A stretch of 64,000 bases of DNA from Consotaella aegiceratis (GTDB taxonomy: Bacteria > Pseudomonadota > Alphaproteobacteria > Rhizobiales > Rhizobiaceae), in NCBI RefSeq assembly GCF_036541425.1, contig NZ_JAZHFT010000006.1, positions 62,001 through 126,000 on the forward strand. Reading direction: 5' to 3'. The translations under genes and the position numbers were made by a program. A model generated the notes under the pieces. It was given only the letters and a program-made list of their open reading frames with translations. It searched no databases and had not been told where the DNA came from. Of the stretch, positions 44,294-53,403 are shown piece by piece. Positions within the stretch are counted from its first letter, which is position 1; the number at the start of each line of letters is the position of its first letter.

Positions 44294-45499
44294 TCATCCG
44301 CCGTGCGTCAGCCGCAGGATCGAGGAGGGGCCGCCGCGAGATTCCGTGACGGCGTAAACGGCGCCGTCGGGACCGACCTTGACGTCGCGGACGCGGGCGC
44401 GAAGCGGGATGCGCTGCTCGCTGGCCACGCGTCCGTCCTGCATGTCGAGAACGACGACGCCCTGGGCGACGAGCCCGCCGATCAAGAAGGTGTCGTTCCA
44501 TTCGGGAAATTCGTCGCCGGCGTAGTGGGCCATGCCGGAGGGGGCGATCACCGGATCCCAGTAATAGACCGGCTGCTCCATCCCCTCCTGCTCGGTGATG
44601 CCGTCGCCGATCGGCCGGCCGTTGTAGTTCTCGCCATAGGTGATGATCGGCCAGCCGTAGTTCTTGCCGGCCTGCGGATGGTTGAGCTCGTCGCCGCCCT
44701 GGGGGCCGTGCTCGACGGTCCAAAGCGCGCCGTCGGGGCCGAGCGTCGCCGCTTGCAGGTTGCGGTGGCCGTAGGACCAGATCTCGGGAACCGCTCCCTC
44801 CTGGCCGACGAAGGGATTGTCGTCCGGCACGGAGCCGTCGGGATTGATGCGAAACGTCTTTCCGAGGCCCGACTCGACCGACTGGGCCTGGTCGCGGATC
44901 GGGGTGTCGGACCGTTCGCCGACAGTGACGTACAGCTTGCCGTCGGGCGAAAACGCCAGCCGCGAGCCGAAATGCTTGTCGCCGTCATAGGTCGGCATCT
45001 GGCGGAAGATCACCTCCACGTCTTGGAGATGCGGCGCGCCATCCTCGACGAGGCGGGCTCGCGCCACGCTGGTGCCGTTGCCGCCATCGCGCGGTTCGGA
45101 GAAGGAGAAATAGATCATGCCGTCATTGGCGAAGTCCGGGCTGAGCGCAACGTCGAGCAATCCGCCCTGCCCGTCGTCATCGACCTCCGGCACGCCCTCG
45201 ATCGGATCGCTCGTCGTGCCGTCGGGCGCAACGATGTACAATGCGCCTTCTTTCGCCGTGACCAGCATGCGCCCGTCCGGCAGGAACTCCATCGACCAGA
45301 GGTGCGGCAGGCCGCCGGCGACGGTTTCGACATTCACCTCCACCGGCTGCTCGGGCAGCGGCGCGCGAGTCTGGTTTTCGAAGGCGGGCGTCTGATCCGG
45401 CGCATTGGGCGGCGCCGTCTCGGCGGTGGTCTGGGCCAGAGCCGGAGCCGCCAGCGCCAGGGTCGAGCCGGCGGCGAGCGAAACGAATAAGCGGCGCAT
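44294..45499 (-). CDS. PQQ-dependent sugar dehydrogenase (Asd/YliI type)
   Basis: A 401-residue secreted six-bladed beta-propeller protein with a signal peptide cut near ALAQ (residue 23). It matches soluble aldose dehydrogenases: GGLPHLWSMEFLPDGRMLVT, FGSRLAFSPDGKLYVTVGER, SYGHRNLQAATLGPDGALW and EHGPQGGDELNHPQAGKNYG, which include PQQ- and calcium-binding residues of the family. It probably oxidises aldoses in the periplasm; PQQ synthesis genes are not in this window. Confidence 0.92.
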   Translation of the reverse strand: MRRLFVSLAAGSTLALAAPALAQTTAETAPPNAPDQTPAFENQTRAPLPEQPVEVNVETVAGGLPHLWSMEFLPDGRMLVTAKEGALYIVAPDGTTSDPIEGVPEVDDDGQGGLLDVALSPDFANDGMIYFSFSEPRDGGNGTSVARARLVEDGAPHLQDVEVIFRQMPTYDGDKHFGSRLAFSPDGKLYVTVGERSDTPIRDQAQSVESGLGKTFRINPDGSVPDDNPFVGQEGAVPEIWSYGHRNLQAATLGPDGALWTVEHGPQGGDELNHPQAGKNYGWPIITYGENYNGRPIGDGITEQEGMEQPVYYWDPVIAPSGMAHYAGDEFPEWNDTFLIGGLVAQGVVVLDMQDGRVASEQRIPLRARVRDVKVGPDGAVYAVTESRGGPSSILRLTHGG

Positions 45500-45631
45500 G
45501 TCGAAATCCTCCTTCGAACCGCGTTGCGAAACGTTGTTCGGCAGGTGGGAACGGCGCGCGGCAGGATCGACCGTCGCGGCCGCACGTTTTCGTCAACGCG
45601 CCACGATCCGTTCTAGGCAACGCGCCAATTG

Positions 45632-45659
45632 AAAACGGCCAGTCCGGAGAACTGGCCGT
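45632..45659 (-). terminator. probable terminator downstream of hslU
   Basis: ACGGCCAGT at 45635-45643 pairs perfectly with ACTGGCCGT at 45651-45659 around a seven-base loop. On the minus strand it is followed by TTTTC and an AT-rich stretch, about 80 bases after the hslU stop. Confidence 0.7.
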
Positions 45660-45738
45660 CGATGGTGCCGAAGCCTAAAGCCTGCGGGAAAACGGGAAGC
45701 TAGGGCGCCACCGCAATTCAACCCGAACGTGGGCCGTT

Positions 45739-47043
45739 CTAGAGAATGTAACGCGACAGGTCGGTGTTGCCGGCGATGCCGTCGAGCGCCTTGTGGACGT
45801 AGGCGGCGTCGACGCGGAAGCTCTCGCCCGTCTTGTCCGGCGCCTCAAAGGAGATGTCGTCCAGCACCCGCTCCATCACCGTCTGCAGGCGCCGCGCGCC
45901 GATGTTCTCGATCGAGGCGTTGAGGCTGACGGCGGTGTCGGCGATGGCGTCGATGGCGTCCTCGGTAATCTCCAGTGTCACGTTCTCGGTCGCCATCAGC
46001 GCCACGTACTGCTTGATCAGGCTCGCCTCGGTCTCCGTCAGGATGCGGCGGAAGTCGTCCTTGGTCAGCGCCCGAAGCTCGACTCGGATCGGCAGGCGCC
46101 CCTGCAATTCGGGCAGCAGATCCGAAGGCTTCGACACGTGGAAAGCGCCCGAGGCGATGAAAAGAATGTGATCGGTCTTCACCGGCCCGTGCTTGGTGGC
46201 GACCGTCGTCCCCTCGACCAGCGGCAGCAGATCGCGCTGCACGCCCTCGCGGCTGACGCCGGCGCCGTAGCCGTCCTTGGTGGCCACCTTGTCGATCTCG
46301 TCGAGGAAGACGATGCCGTTGTTTTCGGCCGCTTCGATCGCCTCCTGCACCACCTGCTCCTGGTCGAGCAGCTTGTCGGATTCCTCGCCGATCAGCAGCT
46401 CATAGCTGTCGCGCACGGTGGTGCGCCGCTGCTTGGTGCGTCCGCCCATCGCCTTGCCGAACATTTCGGAGAGGTTGAGGACGCCGATATTGGCGCCCGG
46501 CATGCCGGGAATGTCGACGCCGCCGAAGGGGCTGCCGGTGTCGGCCACTTCGACGTCGATCTCCTTGTCGTCGAGTTCGCCGGCCCGAAGCTTCTTGCGG
46601 AAGCTGTCGCGGGTCGCCGGCGAGGCGGTCTTGCCGACCAGCGCGTCGAGCACGCGGTTCTCGGCGCCCTGATGGGCCTTCGCCTTCACCTCCTCGCGCT
46701 TTCTCTCGCGCACCAGGCCGATGGCGATCTCGACCAGATCGCGCACGATTTGCTCGACGTCGCGGCCGACATAGCCGACCTCGGTGAACTTGGTCGCTTC
46801 GACCTTGATGAAGGGCGCGCCCGCGAGCTTGGCGAGACGGCGCGAGATCTCGGTCTTGCCGACGCCGGTCGGTCCGATCATGAGAATGTTCTTGGGCATC
46901 ACCTCCTCGCGCAGCGAGCCTTCCAGCTGCTGGCGGCGCCAGCGATTGCGCAGGGCCACGGCGACGGCACGCTTGGCGTCCTTTTGCCCGATGATGTGGC
47001 GGTCCAGTTCGGACACGATTTCACGAGGAGAAAAGTCGGTCAT
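45739..47043 (-). CDS. hslU: ATP-dependent protease ATPase subunit HslU
   Basis: A 434-residue AAA+ unfoldase of the HslUV protease. It has the HslU N-terminal region SPREIVSELDRHIIGQKDAK, Walker A GPTGVGKTEISRRLAK, the pore motif GYVGRDV, Walker B VFLDEIDKVA and the C-terminal tail ending DLSRYIL that inserts into HslV. ATG 47043 was chosen over 47049 on ribosome-site spacing. Its partner hslV is about 11 kb away at 57980, on the other strand, whereas most bacteria keep them adjacent. Confidence 0.97.
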   Translation of the reverse strand: MTDFSPREIVSELDRHIIGQKDAKRAVAVALRNRWRRQQLEGSLREEVMPKNILMIGPTGVGKTEISRRLAKLAGAPFIKVEATKFTEVGYVGRDVEQIVRDLVEIAIGLVRERKREEVKAKAHQGAENRVLDALVGKTASPATRDSFRKKLRAGELDDKEIDVEVADTGSPFGGVDIPGMPGANIGVLNLSEMFGKAMGGRTKQRRTTVRDSYELLIGEESDKLLDQEQVVQEAIEAAENNGIVFLDEIDKVATKDGYGAGVSREGVQRDLLPLVEGTTVATKHGPVKTDHILFIASGAFHVSKPSDLLPELQGRLPIRVELRALTKDDFRRILTETEASLIKQYVALMATENVTLEITEDAIDAIADTAVSLNASIENIGARRLQTVMERVLDDISFEAPDKTGESFRVDAAYVHKALDGIAGNTDLSRYIL

Positions 47044-47570
47044 CAACATCTCTATTCGGGTTGCGTCCGGCCCGAAGCACCGGACGGTGGAATGGCCTCG
47101 ATGGGCCCGGCGCGATATCGCGGGGAAGAGGTCGCCACGCCGGCAGGACTCCACAGGATCGAGCGGGCCGCCACCATGACGGCTTGGTGCCTGATCGCCA
47201 CAATCGCCGGACGTGACCTCGCCAAAGCGTTCTCGGCCGACCTTTCGATCGCGTCGGTCGAGGCACTTCCCGAAACAGGCCCGCTCTATCGCACGAGGCT
47301 CTAGATGGGAGTCCGCAGGCCAGAGTGCCAGTGGCGCCGCTTCCCGGTCCCCGCCGTAGTTAGACCTTTAACGGAATCCCTTTCGCTGGCATGCTGCCGA
47401 TGGCGATTCGAAATGAGGTCGATACCGCTATGACGAAGTCTGGAAGGAGGCGACCGTGGCGCCGATAGCTGCCCTGCGATGCATGGCCGTTCGGCGCTGG
47501 AGAGTGCCCGCCACCCTAGGCCTGGCACGCTCCGCCGACGACAGCCGAGCCATAGCGGGAGACGCTTGAG
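47044..47570. other. 527-base gap between hslU and the luxR gene
   Basis: This stretch contains the divergent promoters of hslU and the LuxR gene. An ATG at 47176 opens a 42-codon frame that ends at 47304, but it has no ribosome-binding site and no recognisable relatives. A GGGAG site at the right end serves the LuxR gene. I see no RNA gene or long inverted repeat here. Confidence 0.6.
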
Positions 47571-48281
47571 ATGTCGGCGGTCAATCCGATCTTCGGCGCT
47601 TTGGCGACCCCTTGGCAGGAAGCCTCGTTGGTCGAGGGGCTGGAACAGATCTGCGAACACTACGGGTTCCTGCAATACGGCATCATCACCATTCCCGCTG
47701 CAGAAGAGGGCAAGGTCGAGATGAAGCTGATGCTGTCGAACTGGACGCCGCGTTTCCAGCGAACCTACGAAAAGCTGGGGCTGACCCGGTTCACGCCGAT
47801 CGTAAGGGCGCTGCTGGGCGATCCGAGCCCGCTCGTCTGGGACGTCGACCTGCTCTATGGCGGCCTCGACGGCGAGATCAGTCCGGCGGCCGATCTTATG
47901 GCCCAGGAGGGGATCTCGGGCGGCATCTATCTGCCGGTCTATGGGATGGGCTCGATGGAGAGCGCGCTGGCGCTCTCCGGCCCGCGTACGGACTATTCCG
48001 ACCACGAAATGGGCGAGCTCCAAATCGTCGCCTTCGCCGTGCTCGGCATGTTCGCCGCGATTCGCTTCGAGGAAAATCGCCGCACCAACCCGCTGACCTT
48101 GCGCGAGCGCGAGTGCCTGCGGATGGCGATGCTCGGCAAGACGTCCTCGGAGATCGGCCGGATCTTCAATATCTCGGAGCACACGGTTTCGCAGCACATG
48201 AACGCGTCGGCCCGCAAGCTCAACGCCGCCAACCGCACGCATGCCGTCGCCATGGCGGCGCAACTTGGCTATCTGAGCTAG
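47571..48281 (+). CDS. LuxR-type regulator with autoinducer-binding domain (solo)
   Basis: A 236-residue protein with an N-terminal autoinducer-binding domain (about residues 15-165) and a C-terminal LuxR helix-turn-helix (LTLRERECLRMAMLGKTSSE, then FNISEHTVSQHMNASARKL). Aligned to TraR, Tyr66, Pro76, Trp90 and Gly118 keep four key positions (Y61, P71, W85, G113), but the Asp that binds the acyl-homoserine lactone amide (D70) is Thr75 and the Trp57 position is Phe62. No luxI is present in the window. It may sense a different ligand or none. Confidence 0.92.
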   Translation: MSAVNPIFGALATPWQEASLVEGLEQICEHYGFLQYGIITIPAAEEGKVEMKLMLSNWTPRFQRTYEKLGLTRFTPIVRALLGDPSPLVWDVDLLYGGLDGEISPAADLMAQEGISGGIYLPVYGMGSMESALALSGPRTDYSDHEMGELQIVAFAVLGMFAAIRFEENRRTNPLTLRERECLRMAMLGKTSSEIGRIFNISEHTVSQHMNASARKLNAANRTHAVAMAAQLGYLS

Positions 48282-48511
48282 ATCCACTTCCCATCATCGA
48301 AGGATCGGCCGCCGATCCGCGATTGCCGCGCAGGGCTCGGGCCAGACCGGGCGACGTCCTGACCGGAAACAATGGGCGCGCCGCTGCGGCGCCACGCCGC
48401 AGGTCGATTGGCCAGTCCTCGTGACTTTTTGTCGAATCGAGGGTTCACTCCGGCAATAGTCATTAACACTGAGCATTTAGCTTGCCGCCCGGTTCAACAG
48501 GAGCAAGCTGG

Positions 48512-50842
48512 ATGACAATCTCTCGCAGGATCCTCCTTTTGGTGGCCGTGCCGGTGATCGCGATCGCTGCCTTGGTCGGCTGGATCGTCGCCGACACCTG
48601 GGCGACCTCGCGCGCCATGGCCCGATTGAGCAACGATCAGGAGATCCTGGTTCATCTGATCGATATGACCTCGGCGCTGCAGAAGGAACGCGGGCGCTCG
48701 GCGCAATACCTCGCCTCGGCAAGCGCCGACTTCCTATCGCAGGTGCAGGAACAGCGGGTTGCCACCGATGCAAGGATTGCCGAGTTCAGGGAGGCGAGCG
48801 CGCTCGAATCGACCTTTTCCAGCAGCCCTGTCCTGCAGTCCAAGCTGGCGGAGATCGACGCCGCGATCGGCGAGGCGCTTCCCAAATCGCGGCAGGCGAC
48901 GGATGAGCGCACGATGTTGCTGGAATCCGCGACCAAGGGTTACGACAGCGTCATCGATGCCGCGATCAACGCGATGTCGCTGCTCGGCACGACAGTCGAG
49001 CAGCCGGAGATCCGGGCCATGGTCGTCGCTCTCGACCATCTCGAGTCTGCCGGCGAACAGGTCGGCCGAATGGGCACGTTCGGGGCGAGCGTGCTGACCA
49101 AGGGAATGCTCGGGCGCAGCGACACCGTCACCCTGGCCAAGCTGAAGGGGGCGGAAGACCAATCTCTGGAGCAGTTTTACCAGACCGCTCCGGCGGACCT
49201 GACCGACGGGTTGCAGGACGGCCTGACCGGCGCTTCGGGCGCCAATGCCCAGTTCCTGTATCAGCGGGTCGTCTTCCTGCCTCCCGGCCAGAAAATCGAA
49301 GGCATCGACGGTGCCGAGTGGTTCGATGCGATGACCCAGCGTGCCGACTTCCTGGCGAGCTTCGCCAAGTCCTCCGTGGCGGGGCGCATGCCCGAGGCGG
49401 TGGAAGCCGTACGGGCGGGAGCCGCAGAGGATCTGCGTCTGTCCGTCCTGGTCGGCGGCGGACTGATCGTCGTGCTGATGGCCCTCGGCTATGTGACTGG
49501 GCGCTCCATCACGCGGCCGCTCGGGCGCATCACCGAGGTGATCAAGCAATTGGCCGCCGGCGACAACGAGATCGAGATCCCCGGCACCGACCGCCGCGAC
49601 GAAGTCGGCGAGATTGCCAAGGCGGTCGGAACGTTCAAGGAAGCGGCGCTCGAACGCGATCTTCTGACGGCGGAGGCCGAAGAGGCCCGCACCCAGCAGT
49701 CGCGTCAGCGCGAGCGGCAGGAGCGCTTCGATCGGGCCAAGGCCGAAGACCTTCGAAGCTTCGTCGGTCTGGTCGAGGTCAGCTTCGAACGCCTATCGGC
49801 GGGTGATCTGACGGTGCGCATGACGGAGCCGGTGGCCGACGAGTTCGAGCCGATCCGGGCCAAGTTCAACGACAGCGTCGAGAAACTGGAAGAGGCCGTC
49901 GGCGAGGTGGTGGCGTCGGTGACGTCGATCCAGGCCGGATTGTCGGAAATCTCGGCGGCGTCCGGCGACCTGGCCCAGCGCACGGAACGCCAGGCGGTGC
50001 ATCTGGAGGAAACCGCGGCGGCCTTGTCCAAGGTCACCGAGACCGTCGGCCAGACCGCCGAGCACTCCCGTGCCGCTCAGGACGTGTCGATCCAGGCGCG
50101 GGAGAAGGCCGAGAGCGGGGGGCACATCGTCGCCAAGGCGGTGGACGCGATGCATCGCATCGAAAGCTCCTCCCATCAGATCGGCACCATCATCTCGGTG
50201 ATCGACGAGATCGCGTTCCAGACCAATCTGCTGGCGCTGAATGCCGGGGTCGAGGCGGCCCGCGCCGGCGAGGCCGGCAAGGGTTTTGCCGTCGTCGCCC
50301 AGGAGGTCCGTGCGCTGGCTCAGCGTTCGGCGGAGGCCGCCAAGGAGATCAAGGGGCTCGTCGCGACGTCGGAGGGCGAGGTGCGAAGCGGCGTCGCCCT
50401 GGTCACCGAATCCGGCGACGCGCTGCAGGACATCGTGAGCGGCGTCGCCAGCATGGCCGCAACGATTGCCGCGATCGCCGACAGCGCGCGCGACCAGGCG
50501 ATCAACCTGCGCGAGGTCTCCGCATCGGCCGACGAAATGGACAAGGTCACGCAGCAGAACGCGGCGATGGTTGAGGAGACCACCGCGGCGGCCCGCTCGC
50601 TGGCCGACGAGACCGAAGATCTGGCGACGACCATGGCTCGCTTCCGCACTCGTCCGTACGAGCGGACGCAGCGGGACGGAGATCTCGAAGACGCCGACTT
50701 CGCGATGGAGGAGGAGGCTTCTTCCGGGTTGTCCGCCACGGCGCCTGCCGGCAGTCGGGTCATCCCGCTGCGGCGGCCCTCGGGACGGGTCACGGCCGCC
50801 GTCGCCATGGCCGCACCGGGCGAGGATTGGTCTCGGTTCTAG
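48512..50842 (+). CDS. methyl-accepting chemotaxis protein with nitrate/nitrite-sensing (NIT) domain
   Basis: A 776-residue chemoreceptor: membrane helix 1 (about 7-27), an all-helical periplasmic NIT domain with LQKERGRSAQYLASAS and GRMGTFGASVLTKGML features, membrane helix 2 (about 312-333), HAMP units (one after SITRPLGRITEVIKQLAAGD, a second near FERLSAGDLTVRMTEP), and the signalling hairpin IDEIAFQTNLLALNAGVEAA. The last five residues, DWSRF, fit the aromatic-x-x-aromatic pentapeptide that tethers CheR/CheB. NIT domains respond to nitrate or nitrite in studied cases. ATG 48512 has AGGAG ahead of it. Confidence 0.9.
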   Translation: MTISRRILLLVAVPVIAIAALVGWIVADTWATSRAMARLSNDQEILVHLIDMTSALQKERGRSAQYLASASADFLSQVQEQRVATDARIAEFREASALESTFSSSPVLQSKLAEIDAAIGEALPKSRQATDERTMLLESATKGYDSVIDAAINAMSLLGTTVEQPEIRAMVVALDHLESAGEQVGRMGTFGASVLTKGMLGRSDTVTLAKLKGAEDQSLEQFYQTAPADLTDGLQDGLTGASGANAQFLYQRVVFLPPGQKIEGIDGAEWFDAMTQRADFLASFAKSSVAGRMPEAVEAVRAGAAEDLRLSVLVGGGLIVVLMALGYVTGRSITRPLGRITEVIKQLAAGDNEIEIPGTDRRDEVGEIAKAVGTFKEAALERDLLTAEAEEARTQQSRQRERQERFDRAKAEDLRSFVGLVEVSFERLSAGDLTVRMTEPVADEFEPIRAKFNDSVEKLEEAVGEVVASVTSIQAGLSEISAASGDLAQRTERQAVHLEETAAALSKVTETVGQTAEHSRAAQDVSIQAREKAESGGHIVAKAVDAMHRIESSSHQIGTIISVIDEIAFQTNLLALNAGVEAARAGEAGKGFAVVAQEVRALAQRSAEAAKEIKGLVATSEGEVRSGVALVTESGDALQDIVSGVASMAATIAAIADSARDQAINLREVSASADEMDKVTQQNAAMVEETTAAARSLADETEDLATTMARFRTRPYERTQRDGDLEDADFAMEEEASSGLSATAPAGSRVIPLRRPSGRVTAAVAMAAPGEDWSRF

Positions 50843-50982
50843 CGGCCGAGGTCCAGCTGTTCATCCGAGGCTGGGGAGAGGCGGCCGGCGCCATAAAGCC
50901 GGCGGGGCCCGGATTCCCGATGAGTCCACGCGGAGCCCGCATGTATGGGGAGCCAAGGAAGCCCGAGGCGCCGTCAGTGCAC

Positions 50983-51939
50983 CTAGATCTTTCTGAGCGC
51001 CACTTGCTCCACGAAGTGGTTGGCGCCCTTGCGCAAGATGATGTCGGCGCGCGGCCGCGTCGGCAAAATGTTTTCGATCAGGTTCTTTTCGTTGATCTCG
51101 CGCCACAGCGTCTCGGCAATCTCCAGCGCCTCCTCCTCGCTGATCTGCGAGTAGCGGTGGAAGAACGATTCCTCGTCGCGGAAGGCCGTGGCGCGCAGCC
51201 GCTTGAACCGGTCCATGTACCAGCGGCGAATGTCGGCCGACGCCGCGTCGATATAGATCGAATAGTCGAAGAAGTCCGAAACGAAGGGCACGACCTGGCC
51301 GTCCCTGGGCATCTCGCGCACTTGCAGCACGTTGAGACCCTCGAAGATCAGGATGTCGGGCCGGTCCACGGTGACCGTCTGGCCAGGCATCACGTCATAG
51401 AGGAAATGCGAATAGACCGGCGCCTCGACATGCGCCACGCCGGCCTTGATGTCGGAGAGAAAACGCAGCATCGCCGGCATGTCGTAGCTTTCCGGGAACC
51501 CCTTGCGGCGCATCAGGCCTTCGGCCTCGAGCACCGCGTTGGGAAACAGGAAGCCGTCCGTGGTGACGAGGTCGACCTTCGGCGTGCCCGGCCAGCGGCG
51601 AAGCAGCTCCTTGAGAATGCGCGCCGTCGTCGACTTGCCGACCGCGACCGAGCCCGCGATGCCGATGATGAACGGTGTCTTCACGGCGCCGGCGCTGCCG
51701 AGAAAGCGCTGGCGCTGGGCGAACAGCAACTGGGTCGCCTCGACATGGGCGGAGAGCAGCCGCGAGATCGCCAGATAGATGCGCGCGACCTCCTCGAGGA
51801 CGATCGGATCGCCCAGCGAGCGCAGCCGCCGCACCTCGTCCTCGGTCAAGGTCAGCGGCTGGTCGGCGCGAAATCGCGACCACTCCTCGGCGGTGAAGAA
51901 CCGGTAGGGCGAAAGCGAGGATGGAGTGAGCTGGTCCAT
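50983..51939 (-). CDS. coaA: pantothenate kinase type I
   Basis: A 318-residue kinase catalysing the first step of coenzyme A synthesis. It has the P-loop GIAGSVAVGKSTTARILKEL, VTTDGFLFPNAVLEAEGLM and KGFPESYD, all typical of bacterial CoaA. ATG 51939 is preferred; an upstream GTG or ATG at 52005 would add an unconserved tail. It follows hisE by 96 bases on the same strand, as in other Hyphomicrobiales. Confidence 0.96.
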   Translation of the reverse strand: MDQLTPSSLSPYRFFTAEEWSRFRADQPLTLTEDEVRRLRSLGDPIVLEEVARIYLAISRLLSAHVEATQLLFAQRQRFLGSAGAVKTPFIIGIAGSVAVGKSTTARILKELLRRWPGTPKVDLVTTDGFLFPNAVLEAEGLMRRKGFPESYDMPAMLRFLSDIKAGVAHVEAPVYSHFLYDVMPGQTVTVDRPDILIFEGLNVLQVREMPRDGQVVPFVSDFFDYSIYIDAASADIRRWYMDRFKRLRATAFRDEESFFHRYSQISEEEALEIAETLWREINEKNLIENILPTRPRADIILRKGANHFVEQVALRKI

Positions 51940-52035
51940 GTCACGCCTGTGCGATGATCCCGGAGACTGTTGACGACGGCCCTCTCCCGGGCCGGTGGCC
52001 CTCATCCGATGGCCAGCATCGGCGGGATCGACGCG

Positions 52036-52353
52036 TCATTCTCTGGATGCCTTTTCTTCCAGGCCGGTCTGGGCGGTGCGCCGGCCGAGTTCTGACAGCA
52101 CGGCGGATAACGGCACCTGCTTGAGATGCAGCACCACCAGCAGGTGGTAGAGAAGATCGGCGGCTTCCGACGTCAGCGCCTGGCGATCCTCCGACAGGGC
52201 GGCGATCACCGTTTCGACCGCCTCTTCTCCCAACTTCTTGGCGGCTCGGCCGGCGCCTTCCCGCGTCAGCTTGGCCGTATAGGATTTCGGATCGTCGGAC
52301 CGGGCGCGCGCCGCCACGATGGTCTCCAGATCGCTGAGCGAAAATTCCGACAT
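52036..52353 (-). CDS. hisE: phosphoribosyl-ATP pyrophosphatase
   Basis: A 105-residue HisE, which converts phosphoribosyl-ATP to phosphoribosyl-AMP in histidine synthesis. The core helices carry SYTAKLTREGAGRAAKKLGE and EEAVETVIAA followed by EAADLLYHLLVVL, with the acidic residues that bind metal. A GGAGG site lies just before ATG 52353. It is 40 bases from hisF. Confidence 0.95.
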   Translation of the reverse strand: MSEFSLSDLETIVAARARSDDPKSYTAKLTREGAGRAAKKLGEEAVETVIAALSEDRQALTSEAADLLYHLLVVLHLKQVPLSAVLSELGRRTAQTGLEEKASRE

Positions 52354-52393
52354 GGGTCCTCCAGGGGCGGATAGAACGGTCCGGCCCGAGCTG

Positions 52394-53173
52394 TCAGGCG
52401 GCGTCTTGTCGCACCGCAAGGCCGGCCTTGGCCATGTGGGCCTTGGCTTCGGCGATGGTGTGGGTTCCGAAATGGAAGATCGAGGCAGCGAGCACGGCGC
52501 CGGCATGGCCGTCGCGAATCCCCTCGACGAGGTGATCCAGTGTGCCGACGCCGCCCGAGGCGATCACCGGAACGTGGACGGCGTCGGCGATCGCACGGGT
52601 CAGCGGCAGGTCGAAACCCGCCTTCGTCCCATCCCGATCCATCGAAGTGAGCAGGATTTCGCCGGCACCGAGAGAGACGACGCGGGCGGCGAACTCCACG
52701 GCGTCGATACCGGTCGGCGTGCGGCCGCCATGGGTGAAGATTTCCCAGCGCGGGGCCGGGCCGTCCTCGACCTGCTTGGCGTCGATGGCGACGACGATGC
52801 ACTGGTCGCCGAACTTGTCGGCCGCTTCGGCCACGAACTCGGGCCGGCGCACGGCGGCGGTGTTGATCGACACCTTGTCCGCCCCGGCGAGCAGCAGCTT
52901 GCGCACGTCGGCGATCTCGCGCACGCCGCCTCCGACGGTCAGCGGCATGAAGCAATGCGCGGCCGTGCGCGCCACCACGTCGAAGATGGTGTCGCGATTG
53001 TCGGAGGAGGCTGTGATGTCGAGAAAGCAGAGCTCGTCGGCGCCCGCCGCGTCATAGGCCTTGGCGGCCTCCACCGGATCTCCGGCGTCGACGAGGTCGA
53101 CGAAATTGATGCCTTTGACGACGCGGCCGTCCTTGACGTCGAGACAGGGAATAACGCGGGCCTTGAGGCTCAT
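52394..53173 (-). CDS. hisF: imidazole glycerol phosphate synthase subunit HisF
   Basis: A 259-residue TIM-barrel cyclase that uses ammonia from HisH. It starts MSLKARVIPCLDVKDGRVVK and keeps the catalytic aspartates in PCLDVKDGR and LLTSMDRDGTKAGFD. The ATG overlaps the stop of a small upstream frame by four bases (ATGA). Motifs and length are complete. Confidence 0.97.
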   Translation of the reverse strand: MSLKARVIPCLDVKDGRVVKGINFVDLVDAGDPVEAAKAYDAAGADELCFLDITASSDNRDTIFDVVARTAAHCFMPLTVGGGVREIADVRKLLLAGADKVSINTAAVRRPEFVAEAADKFGDQCIVVAIDAKQVEDGPAPRWEIFTHGGRTPTGIDAVEFAARVVSLGAGEILLTSMDRDGTKAGFDLPLTRAIADAVHVPVIASGGVGTLDHLVEGIRDGHAGAVLAASIFHFGTHTIAEAKAHMAKAGLAVRQDAA

Positions 53174-53280
53174 CGGACAGCCGCCTTCTTGATATCGTTC
53201 GTCGTCGCGAGGCGACTGGCACGGCCAGCGCCGCGGGCCTCGGCATCGAGGCAGGAGAGGGGCGAGGCTTTCAGGCTCAT
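53170..53280 (-). CDS. small leader-like frame with a hisF-like start
   Basis: A 36-codon frame ends exactly at the hisF start (ATGA overlap at 53170-53173). Its first residues MSLKASPLSCLD echo the hisF start MSLKARVIPCLD, and the DNA around the two ATGs also matches (ten of twelve bases across the first four codons). The rest has no relative. It may be a leftover from duplication of the hisF 5' end, possibly serving as a coupling leader. Whether it is translated is unknown; its ribosome-binding site is weak. Confidence 0.4.
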   Translation of the reverse strand: MSLKASPLSCLDAEARGAGRASRLATTNDIKKAAVR

Positions 53281-53403
53281 GGCGGGATCGCCTATCGCTA
53301 AAGGAATGGCCGGCGGCAGGCGGAAGCCGGCGGTCAGGTGGTTATGCAACACCGGGGCGGATGTCGGCAAGCCGGCACCGCGGCCCATCGATTTCGGAAG
53401 CCG

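Noticed and set aside
46133..46142. CACGTG word in hslU as parS
   Set aside because: The core is present but both arms fail to match, so it is not a ParB site by sequence.
47176..47304. 42-codon frame upstream of hslU
   Set aside because: No ribosome-binding site and no resemblance I can name; kept only as a note under the gap.
48302..48318. Short hairpin after the luxR gene as a terminator
   Set aside because: GGATCGG/CCGATCC is only seven base pairs with a three-base loop and no T-tract, so support is too weak to list.
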